Source: Varroa destructor
Taxonomy: Eukaryota; Arthropoda; Arachnida; Mesostigmata; Varroidae
Reading direction: 5' to 3'
Assembly: GCF_002443255.2 (NCBI RefSeq)
Contig: NW_019211456.1
Span: forward strand, 47,614,486-47,678,485
Length of the DNA: 64,000 nucleotides
Position 1 is the first letter of the stretch, and every line of letters begins with the position of its first letter. A model generated the notes under the pieces. That model worked only from the letters and a program-made list of their open reading frames with translations, searched no databases and was not told where the DNA came from. Made by a program: the position numbers and the translations under genes. Shown here one piece after another: positions 21,055 to 32,563 of the stretch.

Positions 21055-23490
21055 TTTTGCTAAATACACGACGCAAGGACCGCGGGCGGCATGCGAACGC
21101 GCTGATTTGGCTCGCAGCAGCTTTCGGCCACATGGAGAATATCAAATGCGCCTGGGCGAGTAAAGCCTAAAATGCACTGCAGCTAGAGTACTCACTATGA
21201 AGCGCATTTTGCGCGGATAAAAAGAAGCCCAAGCGGCGTTGTTCACTCTAGCAGAGCGTTTCCCCTAGTTATTTTATATGGGACAGAACGTATTGGATAA
21301 TTTATGACGCTCAATTATTCTGTAACCGATTTTCCTTAAGCGGATGCGAAATTGACACAATACCGAAGGTGGAAAATGGACGCGTATACGTTTCTGGTGC
21401 AGCGACGTGCGATCAAGCCAGCAGAACTCAGACCTCTGCATACACGTAATTAAGCTTCTACACCATACCCTGTTCTACAGTACGTATTTCGGCTTAAATG
21501 CGTTTTATGCTATCATAGGCTATTTCAGTTTAGGTTTAGGTCTTTTTAAGGCTACAAGTTCACATTATCTCATAGTGCAGCCTCCAAACTAGAGAACACT
21601 TTTGACAGTATAAGGCTCGGCTCGTGCGTTACTAGAAGTTCGCCATCTCGGGTGCTGACTTGATGAAATCTATCAAAGAAGATGCTGCCACTAACCTTGT
21701 ATGAATGAGACTGCCATATAATGAGAACATATTATAGATCATACAGTTACATACAACATATAGGATGATGTTCAAAACGCAATTCATAGAACCCCCGATG
21801 CAATTTCTACAAGCCAACTCTGCGTTTTGGCCCATCAGCCACCCTCATCGAAATCCGCGGTTTTCACATGTAGGTCCACCATCATCGGAACCAACGGTAG
21901 CTGTTGCGTTAGATACAACATGGGAGCAAAGGTACCGTTCAATTAATTTACGTAAGTGACATTGGAAGAGTTTGAAGGTTGATTACATATGTCACATCTC
22001 AGAATTTTCCGTATGAGTTATTTCGTTCTCACAATATAAAAGAGCCCGACGATTGATGAGACTAATGATGCTTTATTTTGCATCAGCTTACAAAAGCAAG
22101 TGACATAGTTGTCTGATGCAGGAAGTAGGTGTGCGCTCGGTCAGAGGCCATGAAGCGGGTTGGTATAAGTATCCAACTTGACGTCGGAAACATGAACTCT
22201 ACTTATCTGGGCTGAACCCAACCTAACGTGAGATTCTGTCTGGGTCGGCAACATGCGTACACCGTTGACATGCCGCCATCGAAATGCGGACCTAGTTTGT
22301 ATCCGGTAGCTGGAAGTTTCTGCCGTCTGCAAGGCAACTTTGGGTAGGCGTAAAAGAAGCAGATTTCAGTATTCAACGTAGTCGCTGTGAACGAAAGGAA
22401 GCCGCGAACGAAGATATGATGGGGTTCTCCGGGCGACAGCATTCAACCCTTTCAAATCGAAAAGGTCGCTCTGATATCAAGGGATGCAATAGGCCTAGAT
22501 TTGTGATCAGCCAAGGATACGCATAATGCGGAATGTCCATAATGAGAACACTAACAACGACCTATGGCGACTCAGTCTGAGAAGATCAGACGCTTGTTGC
22601 CGAAGCCACAGTAGAATTGTAACGGTGTCCTGTAGAACTATTGCGGGTATAATGGGTGGCAGAGATGTCACTGAGACTGGAAAGCTCACCAGGGATATGC
22701 GATTGCAGCGTACGTAAACAGTATGTAGTCTTATATTGCTATTTTCAGAAGGCAGCATAGTTTGTCTTGTTAATACGAAGGTTCCAATATGTTTGTGACT
22801 GTATTGTTATTTAGAACACATGTACAAGCGTAAACAAAATTTAGACATGTAGCAAAGACGATGTGTCTACGGGAAGCTTACAATATAAGTATTGATTTCT
22901 TTGAATTTTGGATTGGCAGAATGGGTAATGAGTCAAGATAAAAATGCTTAAATACGATGACAAAATCCAGCATCTGTGCTTATTTCACTAGATTTACCTA
23001 TATTACCTTACAGCATATTAGAATATAAAGCTAACGCTTTTGATATCGGACTTAAAATAATCGCTGAGCAAATCGTGTGAAACCGTAATGGAGTACAAAC
23101 GGCACTGGCATCCTCGAACAAATATGTTGGTTGAACTCGTTCTCACATTATTGCCTGTAAGTTGCTATGGGTACTGCAGAATTCTCTTAGATATCCGCGA
23201 ACCCCTATAGAGAACACCCGAAAAACAATGTGTTCTAATAGTGACATTACTGCATTTCGATCGTCGAGCTGTTTGTCAACATTTTGGAGGCTGAACAGAT
23301 ACTTACTGGCTTATTAAAACGCTCAAATTAAAGGATACTCACTTTTCTATCGGAACAGAGATGTACCACTTGAGTTCGGGCTCTCCGATGATAAGTGTTA
23401 GTTTGGATCGTCAGAGGCAGTGCGTGTGCTTGAGGCAAACGTATGCAAATAAGGTATAGCAGCTTCTGAATAGCCACGGTTGGGCGGCTA

Positions 23491-23512
23491 CCTACCTACC
23501 GACCGACCGACC
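23491..23512. repeat. (CCTA)2(CCGA)3 tetranucleotide tract
   Basis: Tandem tetranucleotides that differ by one or two bases, similar in make-up to the tract at 7651-7677. Confidence 0.75.
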
Positions 23513-25238
23513 TAAATATCTTGGAGTCTAGGTAGTCGTGCCTGAAACAGCTGCTCGTTCATAGAGAAGTTTTGCCGGTGGCTACTGCCGGATGATGATA
23601 ATGGTGCCGATGATCTTTCTTCCTTTCGAGTCGCGATTAAATGGAGACTTAACGTTGTAATTGCTCGGGTTGGGGTTTTGGTAACAGCCGAGAGCAGCTG
23701 CTAGCGAAGCGCGTGAGGAGGATCCGAGCCGCGGTAATCGGAGAAAAAGAAGCCACCGTCTGAGTCAAATACTTCTAGTCGTTCGTCCATTCCCATCTTC
23801 ACAGCTACCAAACCACGACGAGTGCAGTAGCGGCGGGAAAGCCACCGAGCGCACTGGCTACCTATTGTTGGCATTTGGTAGTCCACTCATGTAATACCGT
23901 CAGATGGAGTTAGTGCGCTGAGGATCCTGTCTGGGCAAGGATACTCGTTGCCATAATAACGCAGGGTTTAGGGCATGATCAAACTTCAGTTTCAGAGATG
24001 TTGGGCCGCAGAGTATTGCGGCGACAGTGGCGGCGGTCAGCTACTCTGTAAAGGCTAAACGTGACACCATTTAGGGATTAGTGCAAGTCGCGGAAAAACA
24101 GGGGAGTGTTACCTCCGAGCTTAGAACGAATTTTACAAAGGTGTTTAAATGCCTTGCTCCTAAGCTCTCTTATTCTAGGAAGGGAACACTGCTCTGTGAC
24201 TTCTACAGAAGCTGAGTACCTCTGTGCGTACGTGTGTATTGACTACGTCTATAGTATTCTGACTAGAGCATCGCTTAAATGGATACTGATTTTAATTGGG
24301 CCATGTGATAAGGCTCTAGCTAGTGTACAACTCTGCCCAATTGATTTTGCCAGAAATGCAATCAATAAACATGAAATACCATGACGGGCTACACTAGTAG
24401 GCAAATCGAGATGTGGAATGTAATGTACTATAGGCATCGACTCGTTTCGGCTCCTTCCATCCCTGCGTCCTGTGACAGCGATAATACCCTGGTATAGTTC
24501 TTTGCTGAATCCTTCGATCCTACAAGCGAACTGCTTATATCGCCGAAAAGGCCGGCGAACATCAAACAAATCATTTATTGAATAAGGGTTGTAACGTCTC
24601 CGTCGTCCTAGAGAACGCCCCCATTTCTGTCGTATGCGCAGAGCATGAACGCCAGATCTGACACCACCGCCGCCGTTAAACTAACACGGCGTCTACGCAG
24701 AATAACAGATCGCTGCTGCTAGTACTGCTGTCGTCCGAGTTTTAGCTCCTCTGTCCTGTAGATGTTGTACCAGACACCGAAATTGTAACCTTGCGTCTCC
24801 ACCTCCTCCGGCCAAGTTAGCCCCTTGCGAGCAGAATGGAGTGACGGGATCGGCGGCACTCATCTTCGCTATATCCGCTGCCGCAAGCCTCTCACAACAC
24901 CGCGACAACAGTTCCATGACGAACCTATTTCCTTTAGGAAAGATCATGACCTAAAGCGCGACAATTTTAATGTCAGTTCTAACAGTATGACGGCTAGGAG
25001 TTGGCGAACCTGTGTAACTGTCATCAACCATGAGGTCTTCGAGGTTTGATTTTCGGGGAGCATCCCCACCGGTCAGTAATGAGCTGCCGCAAACCTATTC
25101 GACTGCGCAAGTGAGAGGGGATCATCGATTTCGTCTCCCTATAAATATATATGTATATCGAAACGTCAGCGAAGACGACGACGACAATGGCGAAGAACGC
25201 AATGACGAAACATGATGAAACCCCTCCTCCTGTTGATC

Positions 25239-25262
25239 GGGGGTAGCGAGGGAGGGTAGGGG
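25239..25262 (+). other. Canonical G-quadruplex motif (loops 6,1,2)
   Basis: Four G runs: G5 at 25239-25243, GGG at 25250-25252, GGG at 25254-25256 and G4 at 25259-25262. The loops are 6, 1 and 2 nt. A C-rich stretch CCCCTCCTCC (25221-25230) just upstream could compete by forming a hairpin with the G runs. Confidence 0.6.
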
Positions 25263-28200
25263 TCGTCACGATTGTCACTAAGCAAGCAACTTTTTTTGCT
25301 CCCTCTGGCTTTATCACAATTACCGTTGTTGTCGCTGCTGAAGGGGTCATCACGATGTCGGTGCCGGGTAGCGAGATCCTGCAGAACCCGCGGTCCGGAC
25401 AACTTAGAGATCTGAGAATCCTGTGGACGGGTGTTTAACACGCCAAACGTTCGAAAAGGCCCCGGTCTCGATACAGCGACAGCGCTAACGCAGGCATAGC
25501 AGTAGCACGAAAGCTGTAGAAGGACGCCGAACTACAAACGCAGGGTTTAAGACGAACGGCGAATAATCAGGACGGCAGACGACAAACGCTTCGACCGATA
25601 TGGAGTGGGAGTGACAGACAGAGAGGAGGGAAGGAGAACTTCGTTCATTTATTTACTTTTGATTGTTTTCAGATCGTGTAACCGAGGCTAGTCTTGATAG
25701 CATCGGCGCTTTTTATCAGCTGTAAACGTTAATAAAGTGCGCGCACGTTTCTACTAATTTTGTCCGTGTTTTTTCTTTTGCTAAAAATGTCTGCGATGAT
25801 CGGTAGGTAAGCAGGTAATGTGTGTGCGCGGGGTGTCATAGTTCAAAACGTAACCCTAGTAGGATACGAAGATGACTGGTCAAGTAGAACGGTTCGCGCT
25901 GCCAAAGGAAAAAAATATGCACCATAGCTTTGGTGGATGCATTAAACAACCATAATTATCTACTTAGGTCGTAGCTTCGGCAGTGTAACTTGTTTTCGTT
26001 TGACTTCATAAGGTCAGTCGTAATAGTAAACTTATTCAATGTCCTGTATATCTATTTTTTGTCCTTAATATTCGCCAAAAAGGTGTAACTTGCCGACGAA
26101 GTCTAAATTATTGAGGCGATCACGTCTGCACGTCTGGATGTTAGGTTAGAAGTGGTAACACGGTTACCATCGTTACACATCAAGTCTTGAAAGATCAGAT
26201 TCTCTAGCTCTAGACCCAAATAGCTTTCCTGGTCCATAAGTGTCCAATGTCTCTTTTGTGTCCCTTATAATCGTCCACTCTCAGCCTCACCATCTTGTCA
26301 TACACTTTCGCTATTTGTATCGTTGTAGTATGGTTAACTGCCTCTGTTATTTAATTATCACAGCTATTCCGTACAGACAGGGAGCGAGGGTCATAAGCTC
26401 GTACGAACGCCAAAGATGTAAAGGAGCCGGACGAAGGGTATTTTCGGGGTCGTCGACAGACTGCAAAATGATCGTATGGTGACTAGTAACAGAAGCGACC
26501 GTCATAACCACAAGCGAGAATCCGCGCCTGTGATGTCGAACGCATATATATATATATATTTAACATGTGTTCGGGTATGCACCGCGTGCCACACGACGTC
26601 ACAATTGTGTGGCATCACTAGCCAGCAGACGACAGGCTAAATAGCTCACCCTGGCCACTGATGAAGTTTCTTCCCAGGTTGTCTTCGCGACAAGTTCCAC
26701 GCCACTGAGACTCCCCACGGAGGAAACTACCGCTGCTCGAATGCGATTTACATAGCTGCTTATCCACGATCCTTCGAATTCCTTCACCTTTATTTCAATA
26801 CAATGAAGACAAGAGAAGCTAGATGGGCTGCGCCCATAACGTTCCCTGATCGCCAGGTTCATTACGTGGCGAACGCTCGAATCGACGCCGTTCAATCCGA
26901 AACCTAGACATATACAGCCAGACATCGACGTGCATATCTACATGCACTCCAGTGTCGCATACTGCAGAAGTATGAGATGCATTTTTGTTTCGCGTCTAAC
27001 TTAGACGTATTGAAGTTTGGTATTTATAACGGTTAACTAAAACTTAGCGAACGACTCTAATAGACGTGGATGCTCGGACTGTGATAGGGCGAAATTTTTC
27101 TTTTACTATTAGTATTATTACCGCCAATTGTCGATAAACAGCCACGGTGTGAATGCTTCGGGTACTTTTTTTTTTCTTTTTACTGTGACTTATGTTTAAC
27201 AAAAGCTTTTCAGCTAGATAGTTGTTGAAAATAACCAATGTATACAATATGATGTGTATGAAAAAAAGAGTTAGCTTATGTTTTTGCTGACGCTGTGAGA
27301 GAGATCGAGTAATTTTATGTTCTTTTCGTTTATAACGGCAACGGTAGGATTAGCTAAATGCAGAACGTATTAAGGGTGATGTAGACAAAGTGATACTTAC
27401 TAACTTTTCCCAAATGTCTAAATACACAGTGGCTAAGCATTTTCGGAAAGAAATACGGCCTTTACGTACTTAGCTGGTTAGAAAAACGTCAACGAAAGAA
27501 CCGTCCTTCCGGTGATCCTAAATATTAATTTGTAATCACTTCGAGTAACGAACGCAGAGATTCAGATAACGATATTTTTAAGTAGTACTTTTACCTGTGT
27601 ATTATTACACAGTTTCCGTAAATCTCTAGCTAAAATAAAAGGAAACTCGTTCCATTATCCAAATCGAATGTTTTCATAACAGTCAGAGGATACGGCCATT
27701 AAGTCGTTACGTATGGACGCTCAGAGATTCAGCCTGGCCCAGAGACGAGTTGATATTTATTCCAACGCTATGCCCTTTGACCGCTTTCGGATCGTTGGTC
27801 GCTGGTCGTTGTTCAAACGAATTAAAGCAGTTGCATGGGGCATAATTGTTTTGCGTCCGGTATCTGTCGCTGCTGTAACTATTGGTTAACATATGTTAAG
27901 TATATAGTGTTAGGTTTCGAGGTGAGATATAGGTTAGCGACTGCCCCTGTCTGAGCAGGCGAAGAGCAAAGTGGGCATCAATCGTAAAGCTACCGCTATA
28001 TAGATCACCGATCCTAGCCTTATCCATTTCATGATCTAACGTCGGTGCTTCAGACCGCTTCTGCACGTGCTGAATGTCGTTTGCTCACCGCGGGGGCCGA
28101 AGCCCAGTAGCGACAGGTAAATTTGAATAGTTGGAACATTCCAAACGGTTGGCTTTATTCGCAACTAGTATTAAAAAAGGTTTACCAGTAGGCCTAAGGA

Positions 28201-30297
28201 AATTCTTTGCCGAAACAAACAAGACACTGATTTTGATCAGATTCTTAATGTTGTTATCGGTGTTCTTGTGTCTATAGCCATGTTGTTGTTGTCATCATAA
28301 CGAGTAGCGCGTCCGTTCTCGGTAGGGAGCCAGATCATGATAGCATGTGCCCCTCTAATGGCAGGACAACATTCGGATCTATTGTCAGCTGAAGGATGCT
28401 ACAATTAACATTCTTACAATCAAGGCAATGGCGGTGATGAGTGAGCGTTTGGTTACCCTAACTATGATAATCAAATTAAGGAGACGAAATTATGGTCAAT
28501 GTCTGACGGAAGTGTTATTGTTGTTACATTTGCCGATTACTGGGCATTTCGGGATTATGGCGTTCATCTCAAATGAAGTCGTCAAGATGAAGCTTGATAC
28601 CGAAAGCCAAGCTATGCTATCACACCTCGCTAGAACGTGGAATTGGTGTTCAATTCATATGTAATTCTACCACCATTCTACTACTGATAATTAAAAAAAA
28701 AACCGTTGATCATAATTTAAAAAGAACCATCACGAGTATTACTTAAATAAACGTTTGCATAGCATGTATTACGGTTGTCAAGAACGGAAGTCAATGGAAT
28801 TTTTTCTACTGTTGAGAATAGGACACCGGGATACTTGTCGTGGCCGTCAAACGCTGAACGCTTTCTATTGAAATAACGAAGTGAAGATTTCTCTCTGATT
28901 ACTCGTCGCGATCAGTGCACAGGCAAAAACCTCTTCAGAAGTGGCCTTAAAATGGTGTAGGACGTCTTCGCATGTTGACAGACTCTATCGAGCCGGCCAG
29001 CCAGACAGCTTCTGTTCTCACACCACGTTAACGTTGAAAGCGCGAACGGGTAGAATACGACAGCGCTCACAATTAATACTCTACTAGCATGATACACTAC
29101 AGGACTACAAGAAACTCAAGTACTGCTCCTTGTATGCATTTCTTCTTGTCAGTTTTCGGCCCGATGTTTTACCAGAGACACTCCTCTATAGGCGCGAAGA
29201 CGCCACAAGGCGTGATAGGATCAGCGTGCTGTTGCGTCTCTGCGGCCGCGTACCATGATCGTCAAGTAGTTAACGGATGTACGCACATCTTTGCTTCACT
29301 TTCACACAGACCCAGAACAAACAGTCCGCTAGACGAATTCATAGCGGAATATAAAGTACTTACGTACAGGGTGTGGGAAAAATTGCCATACGGGGTCAAC
29401 AATATTTCAAAGTCGTTTTTGCACGAACCTATGTCATTGCAGCGCAGTCTGCCTATTGATTGCAGTAGACAAGACTGTGTACAGTGATTCGGTCAGTGTG
29501 TACGGAGGCCTTTTGGAAACTACATCGAAATAAGTAGAATGTGTTTTTTTTTCGTTACATGTTTAATTTTTATCATTTTTTTGTGTAACTGCCTATTCCA
29601 GTGTCAGCTTTTCAAGGTATACGTTTAATTTATGCAGAATAGAGTACTAAATGCAGCAATATTCGATAACTCTTCTATTGTTAGTAAACTTTTACTACAT
29701 CCTGTACACCCAAATGTAGTACGGATCTAAGTAAGGATTTACACATTGAGCGGATTGTTCGTATTACATCCCGTTTCACGTTACTGAGTTTCCCCTACCT
29801 TTAACCTTCCTCCATTGCCTTACTGAGCTTAAAACAAGTCAATAAATTCCCAAAACCACGGCAGCGATGACAATAGCCCTTCTAGAAGTGTTAGCCGTTG
29901 AACAAGCGCTACTGCCGACGTTCGTCTTTTTGACGCTGCCATTGAAAGTATTAGTAAACGGCTTCCCAGCGATCAGCTTCTTTCAATTGGAGTGAATTGC
30001 GGGTAGATCGGCGTCGACTACTGAGAATCGTCATAGACTGACTACTGCAGCAGTAGGCGTATGAAACAGGATGTGCTATTAAGGAGAAATGCAAATAAAA
30101 TCGAGCTAGCGTACGTAAAAGCGTCAAGTCGGACAATGACGGCATCAAGTATGTGGAATCGTTGAAGACCGTACACCGTCAAGTACTACTGCATACTGTA
30201 AAAAAGGAAATCAATTCTATTATGATGCTCCAATCTACCATTGTTACATGGTTGTTGCATGTACTTGTAGTACGCACGGCAAGAACGATGGTGCTGG
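25263..30297. other. Gene-free stretch
   Basis: No supported gene. It contains a short TA run near 26546 and a perfect 7-bp hairpin TGGTAAC-ACG-GTTACCA near 26153-26169. Two ATG-initiated open frames, 26599-26925 (-) and 29089-29487 (+), have no recognised domain. Confidence 0.4.
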
Positions 30298-30318
30298 CAG
30301 CAGCAGCAGCAGCAGCAG
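30298..30318. repeat. (CAG)7 microsatellite
   Basis: Seven uninterrupted CAG units. Confidence 0.9.
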
Positions 30319-31095
30319 CGGCAAGGCCTGGCACCGAAATCCCGTTCAGCGTCGTTCTTTTGCTAAGCTGGCAACTAGTCAGGCTGGATAATGCAAGCGA
30401 TTTGGATGACATTTGTAAGTCGACATTTCCATTTGCGCCACTTATACGACCGCTTCTACAATTGCTACCGCTATCGTTACTATGACAATGTTTAGCTGTA
30501 CCAAGTGGCTTGACAAACATCTATGGTTGGCCACGTTACCGCCTTAGCGATGACGGACGCTTGCAGATGATCGGATTAGGACTCTGTGGCAACGGTTATT
30601 TTTCATCGGTAAATTTAGGCTTCTGTCAGTACCCATCCGAATTGCCTACACCTGCATCGATTATTAGAGGCGTCTTCTTTGATAAAAATAAAGCCCACCT
30701 ACAGAAATATCAAAGTGACTTCGCTCTGACCGCACTTGGCTCGTTAAATAGCTCGTAAAGTTTATAATCTCTAATGAAAATTTTGTTCTTTCAGTCAAGT
30801 CTTTTGATAATCAACAAATTCTTTCAAAGGAACTTCTGCAAACAGCGAGCGAAAATCACTGGGTTCTTTTTAAATGAAAACTAAATCTTTTACTAGAAAT
30901 GGCCAACACTTTTCTTACTATTTTGATCAATTCTCTTAAACGTGCACGAGTTATCAGAATCTCACGACCATCATTATATATACATATAGAATATTTTTTT
31001 TCTTAAAAACTTATCAGCATTTACAGTCACTATGTGTATATGCATCATAAAAAAACAACTTTAATTCTTTCGGCCGCACCTATTTTTTCTAGTCT

Positions 31096-31117
31096 TATCT
31101 CTCTCTCTCTCTCTCTT
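31096..31117. repeat. (TC)n microsatellite
   Basis: A TC run ending in TTTAG, so it resembles a polypyrimidine tract with a splice acceptor. The following frames close quickly and match nothing known. Confidence 0.75.
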
Positions 31118-31764
31118 TAGGAGCATGCACGTCCCCTGAGAGCTTGATGCCTATTGGTATGCACCGACGATGCCGATTTCATGGGTCTGTTGACCGAAAC
31201 TAATTTACTACAGATAGCGATTTCTACTCCAGTGTTTCCATTCGTACTTCTAGAGTTACGACGTCGCGTTGGTTGACCTGTCATCGACAATATTCACCTC
31301 CCGGTCGTCCGCTCGTGACCAGCAGCGGGAAGCGTCCCAGGATCACCCAGTATTATATTTACTCACACTATTTCATTTAATATGAACGCCTGCTTCTGCA
31401 GGGCTTACCAATGGTTATTGTCCTCATTTGTAACAGAAACATCGCTGCGGTTTATTACCCTTGTCATCGTGGTTCGCCTTCTCTACTGTCGATTTTTGCT
31501 GTTGCGGTGGCTGGTGTTCTCGTGTTTGGTGGCCACCGTTTGCTGATGGTTTGTCCGTCTGACGAGGCCAAAAAAAAGTAGTAAAATTCCCCTTCAAGCC
31601 TTTAAAGGCGGCGCCCCGTTTTGCTTGTTGTCCGCCCACGTTCCGCCAGCGGCGTTACCCCAGCGAGTGGCCAGTGGCTGGGCCAACCCCTCTTGGCGAG
31701 GGCCCTCCCAGGGGCTGTCGATGTCAGCTTGCCGTTGGTCAGTTTCTAGCAAACGACCGCCTCT

Positions 31765-31781
31765 GGGCGGGGTAGGGCGGG
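31765..31781 (+). other. Short-loop G-quadruplex overlapping two GC boxes
   Basis: GGGCGGGGTAGGGCGGG has four runs of at least three G with loops of 1, 2 and 1 nt, the most stable class of G-quadruplex motif. It includes GGGCGG twice, the Sp/KLF GC box. Confidence 0.7.
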
Positions 31782-31831
31782 ACTTTTGCGTTGTAGCACT
31801 GCTACGCCTCCCGTTGTAATCCGACGCCCGG

Positions 31832-31853
31832 CCGCCAGATGGCGCCACCTGGC
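31832..31853. promoter_or_regulatory. Two overlapping, opposed CTCF-like cores
   Basis: On the plus strand CCGCCAGATGGCGC (31832-31845) fits the CTCF core CCASYAGRKGGCRC at 13 of 14 positions. On the minus strand GCCAGGTGGCGCC (plus 31841-31853) contains the core AGGTGGCGC known from insect and vertebrate CTCF sites. They overlap by five bases and face opposite ways. CTCF is conserved in most arthropods, but binding here is inference. Confidence 0.5.
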
Positions 31854-31890
31854 TGCTTTGCAGCAGCATTACACCGTGAACAGCAGAAAA

Positions 31891-31927
31891 TAACAACAAC
31901 AACAGCAGTAGTAGTAGCAGCGGCAGC
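31891..31927. repeat. Imperfect AAC/CAG/TAG triplet tract
   Basis: Degenerate triplets. The minus strand reads as ten leucines in a row, giving a false signal-peptide look. Confidence 0.7.
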
Positions 31928-32542
31928 ACAGTAGCGGCCGGATCTGTCGGTCAGTCGGTCTTCGTGTGAGCCCAAATGTGTGCGTATCAGCGGTGCTCCT
32001 GGTGAAGTGCTGCTTCTGCCGCCGTCGTGCGAGTTTACTGCCACTAAACGCCGGTAAAGACGAAGACCTGCTCTGATCTTCTGCTTCGGCGATCGCTTCT
32101 AGCGTTTCTAATGTTATCCTGGCGGTTTTGTGGCAACCCAGAACAACTGCGTTGGGATCTCTTCGGTGGGATGCGGTCGACTGACTGATGATGGCTGTAG
32201 TAGCCAGGATAGTGGGGTAGTAGTAGCGAAGATTTCTTTTTTATTCTAGCTCCGTCTCCTGTCTCTGTACGGTCGACTGTGAGCGGTGACTGCTGGCGCG
32301 AACCGTGCGCGGAAAGGCGACTCGAGTAGCAACGAATTTCGGGTGTCGTTAGATCATACTAGTCTGCTCATGTGATCGCTGCTGTGGCTTTTGCCGCTGT
32401 GGCCGTGGTTACGGCACTTCTGAGTTGTTCGGGTCTGCATACGCTGTGCATTGAAGCTGAAGGAAAGGATACCTATAGCCACAGCGAACAGAACAGACAG
32501 AGGGGAATGTTAAAAGATTAAGGGGAAGATGGGATAGAGGTA

Positions 32543-32563
32543 CTGCTGCTGCTGCTGCTGCTG
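32543..32563. repeat. (CTG)7 microsatellite
   Basis: Seven uninterrupted CTG units. Confidence 0.9.

Larger units (their letters stand above)
20051..25238. other. Gene-free stretch
   Basis: The longest open frame of the window (154 codons, plus, 20599-21063) lies here. It starts at GTG, has no recognised domain and ends just after a TTGGCGCCAA palindrome, so I do not call it a gene. A (CCTA)2(CCGA)3 tract is at 23491-23512. A 108-codon minus frame lies further on, at 26599-26925, outside this stretch. Confidence 0.4.
31600..31860. promoter_or_regulatory. GC-rich, CpG-rich island
   Basis: By eye this is the most GC-rich stretch of the window. It carries two GC boxes (GGGCGG) inside a G-quadruplex motif and a pair of opposed CTCF-like cores. 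It could be a promoter or boundary element. No adjoining first exon could be recognised on either strand. Confidence 0.35.

Noticed and set aside
20599..21063. 154-codon plus frame, the longest of the window
   Set aside because: It begins at GTG, has no recognised domain and no convincing splice context. A thought that TTGGCGCC near its end is a retroelement primer-binding site was dropped because no flanking LTR pair was seen.
26139..26148. TTAGG-like words as telomeric repeat
   Set aside because: Only one or two units occur at any place (also near 21528 and 36620); there is no array.
29363..29715. TACAGGGTGTG and a later CTGTACACCC as terminal inverted repeats of a mariner-type element
   Set aside because: The two ends share only a few bases and no transposase fragment or target duplication lies between or beside them.
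31096..31200. TC tract plus TTTAG as a splice acceptor with following exon
   Set aside because: Two of three downstream frames close within about nine codons and the third matches nothing known.
31594..31953. Minus frame with ten leucines then FSAVHG, resembling a secreted protein's signal peptide
   Set aside because: The leucine run is a reading of the imperfect triplet tract, and no ATG lies upstream in frame before a stop near 31953.
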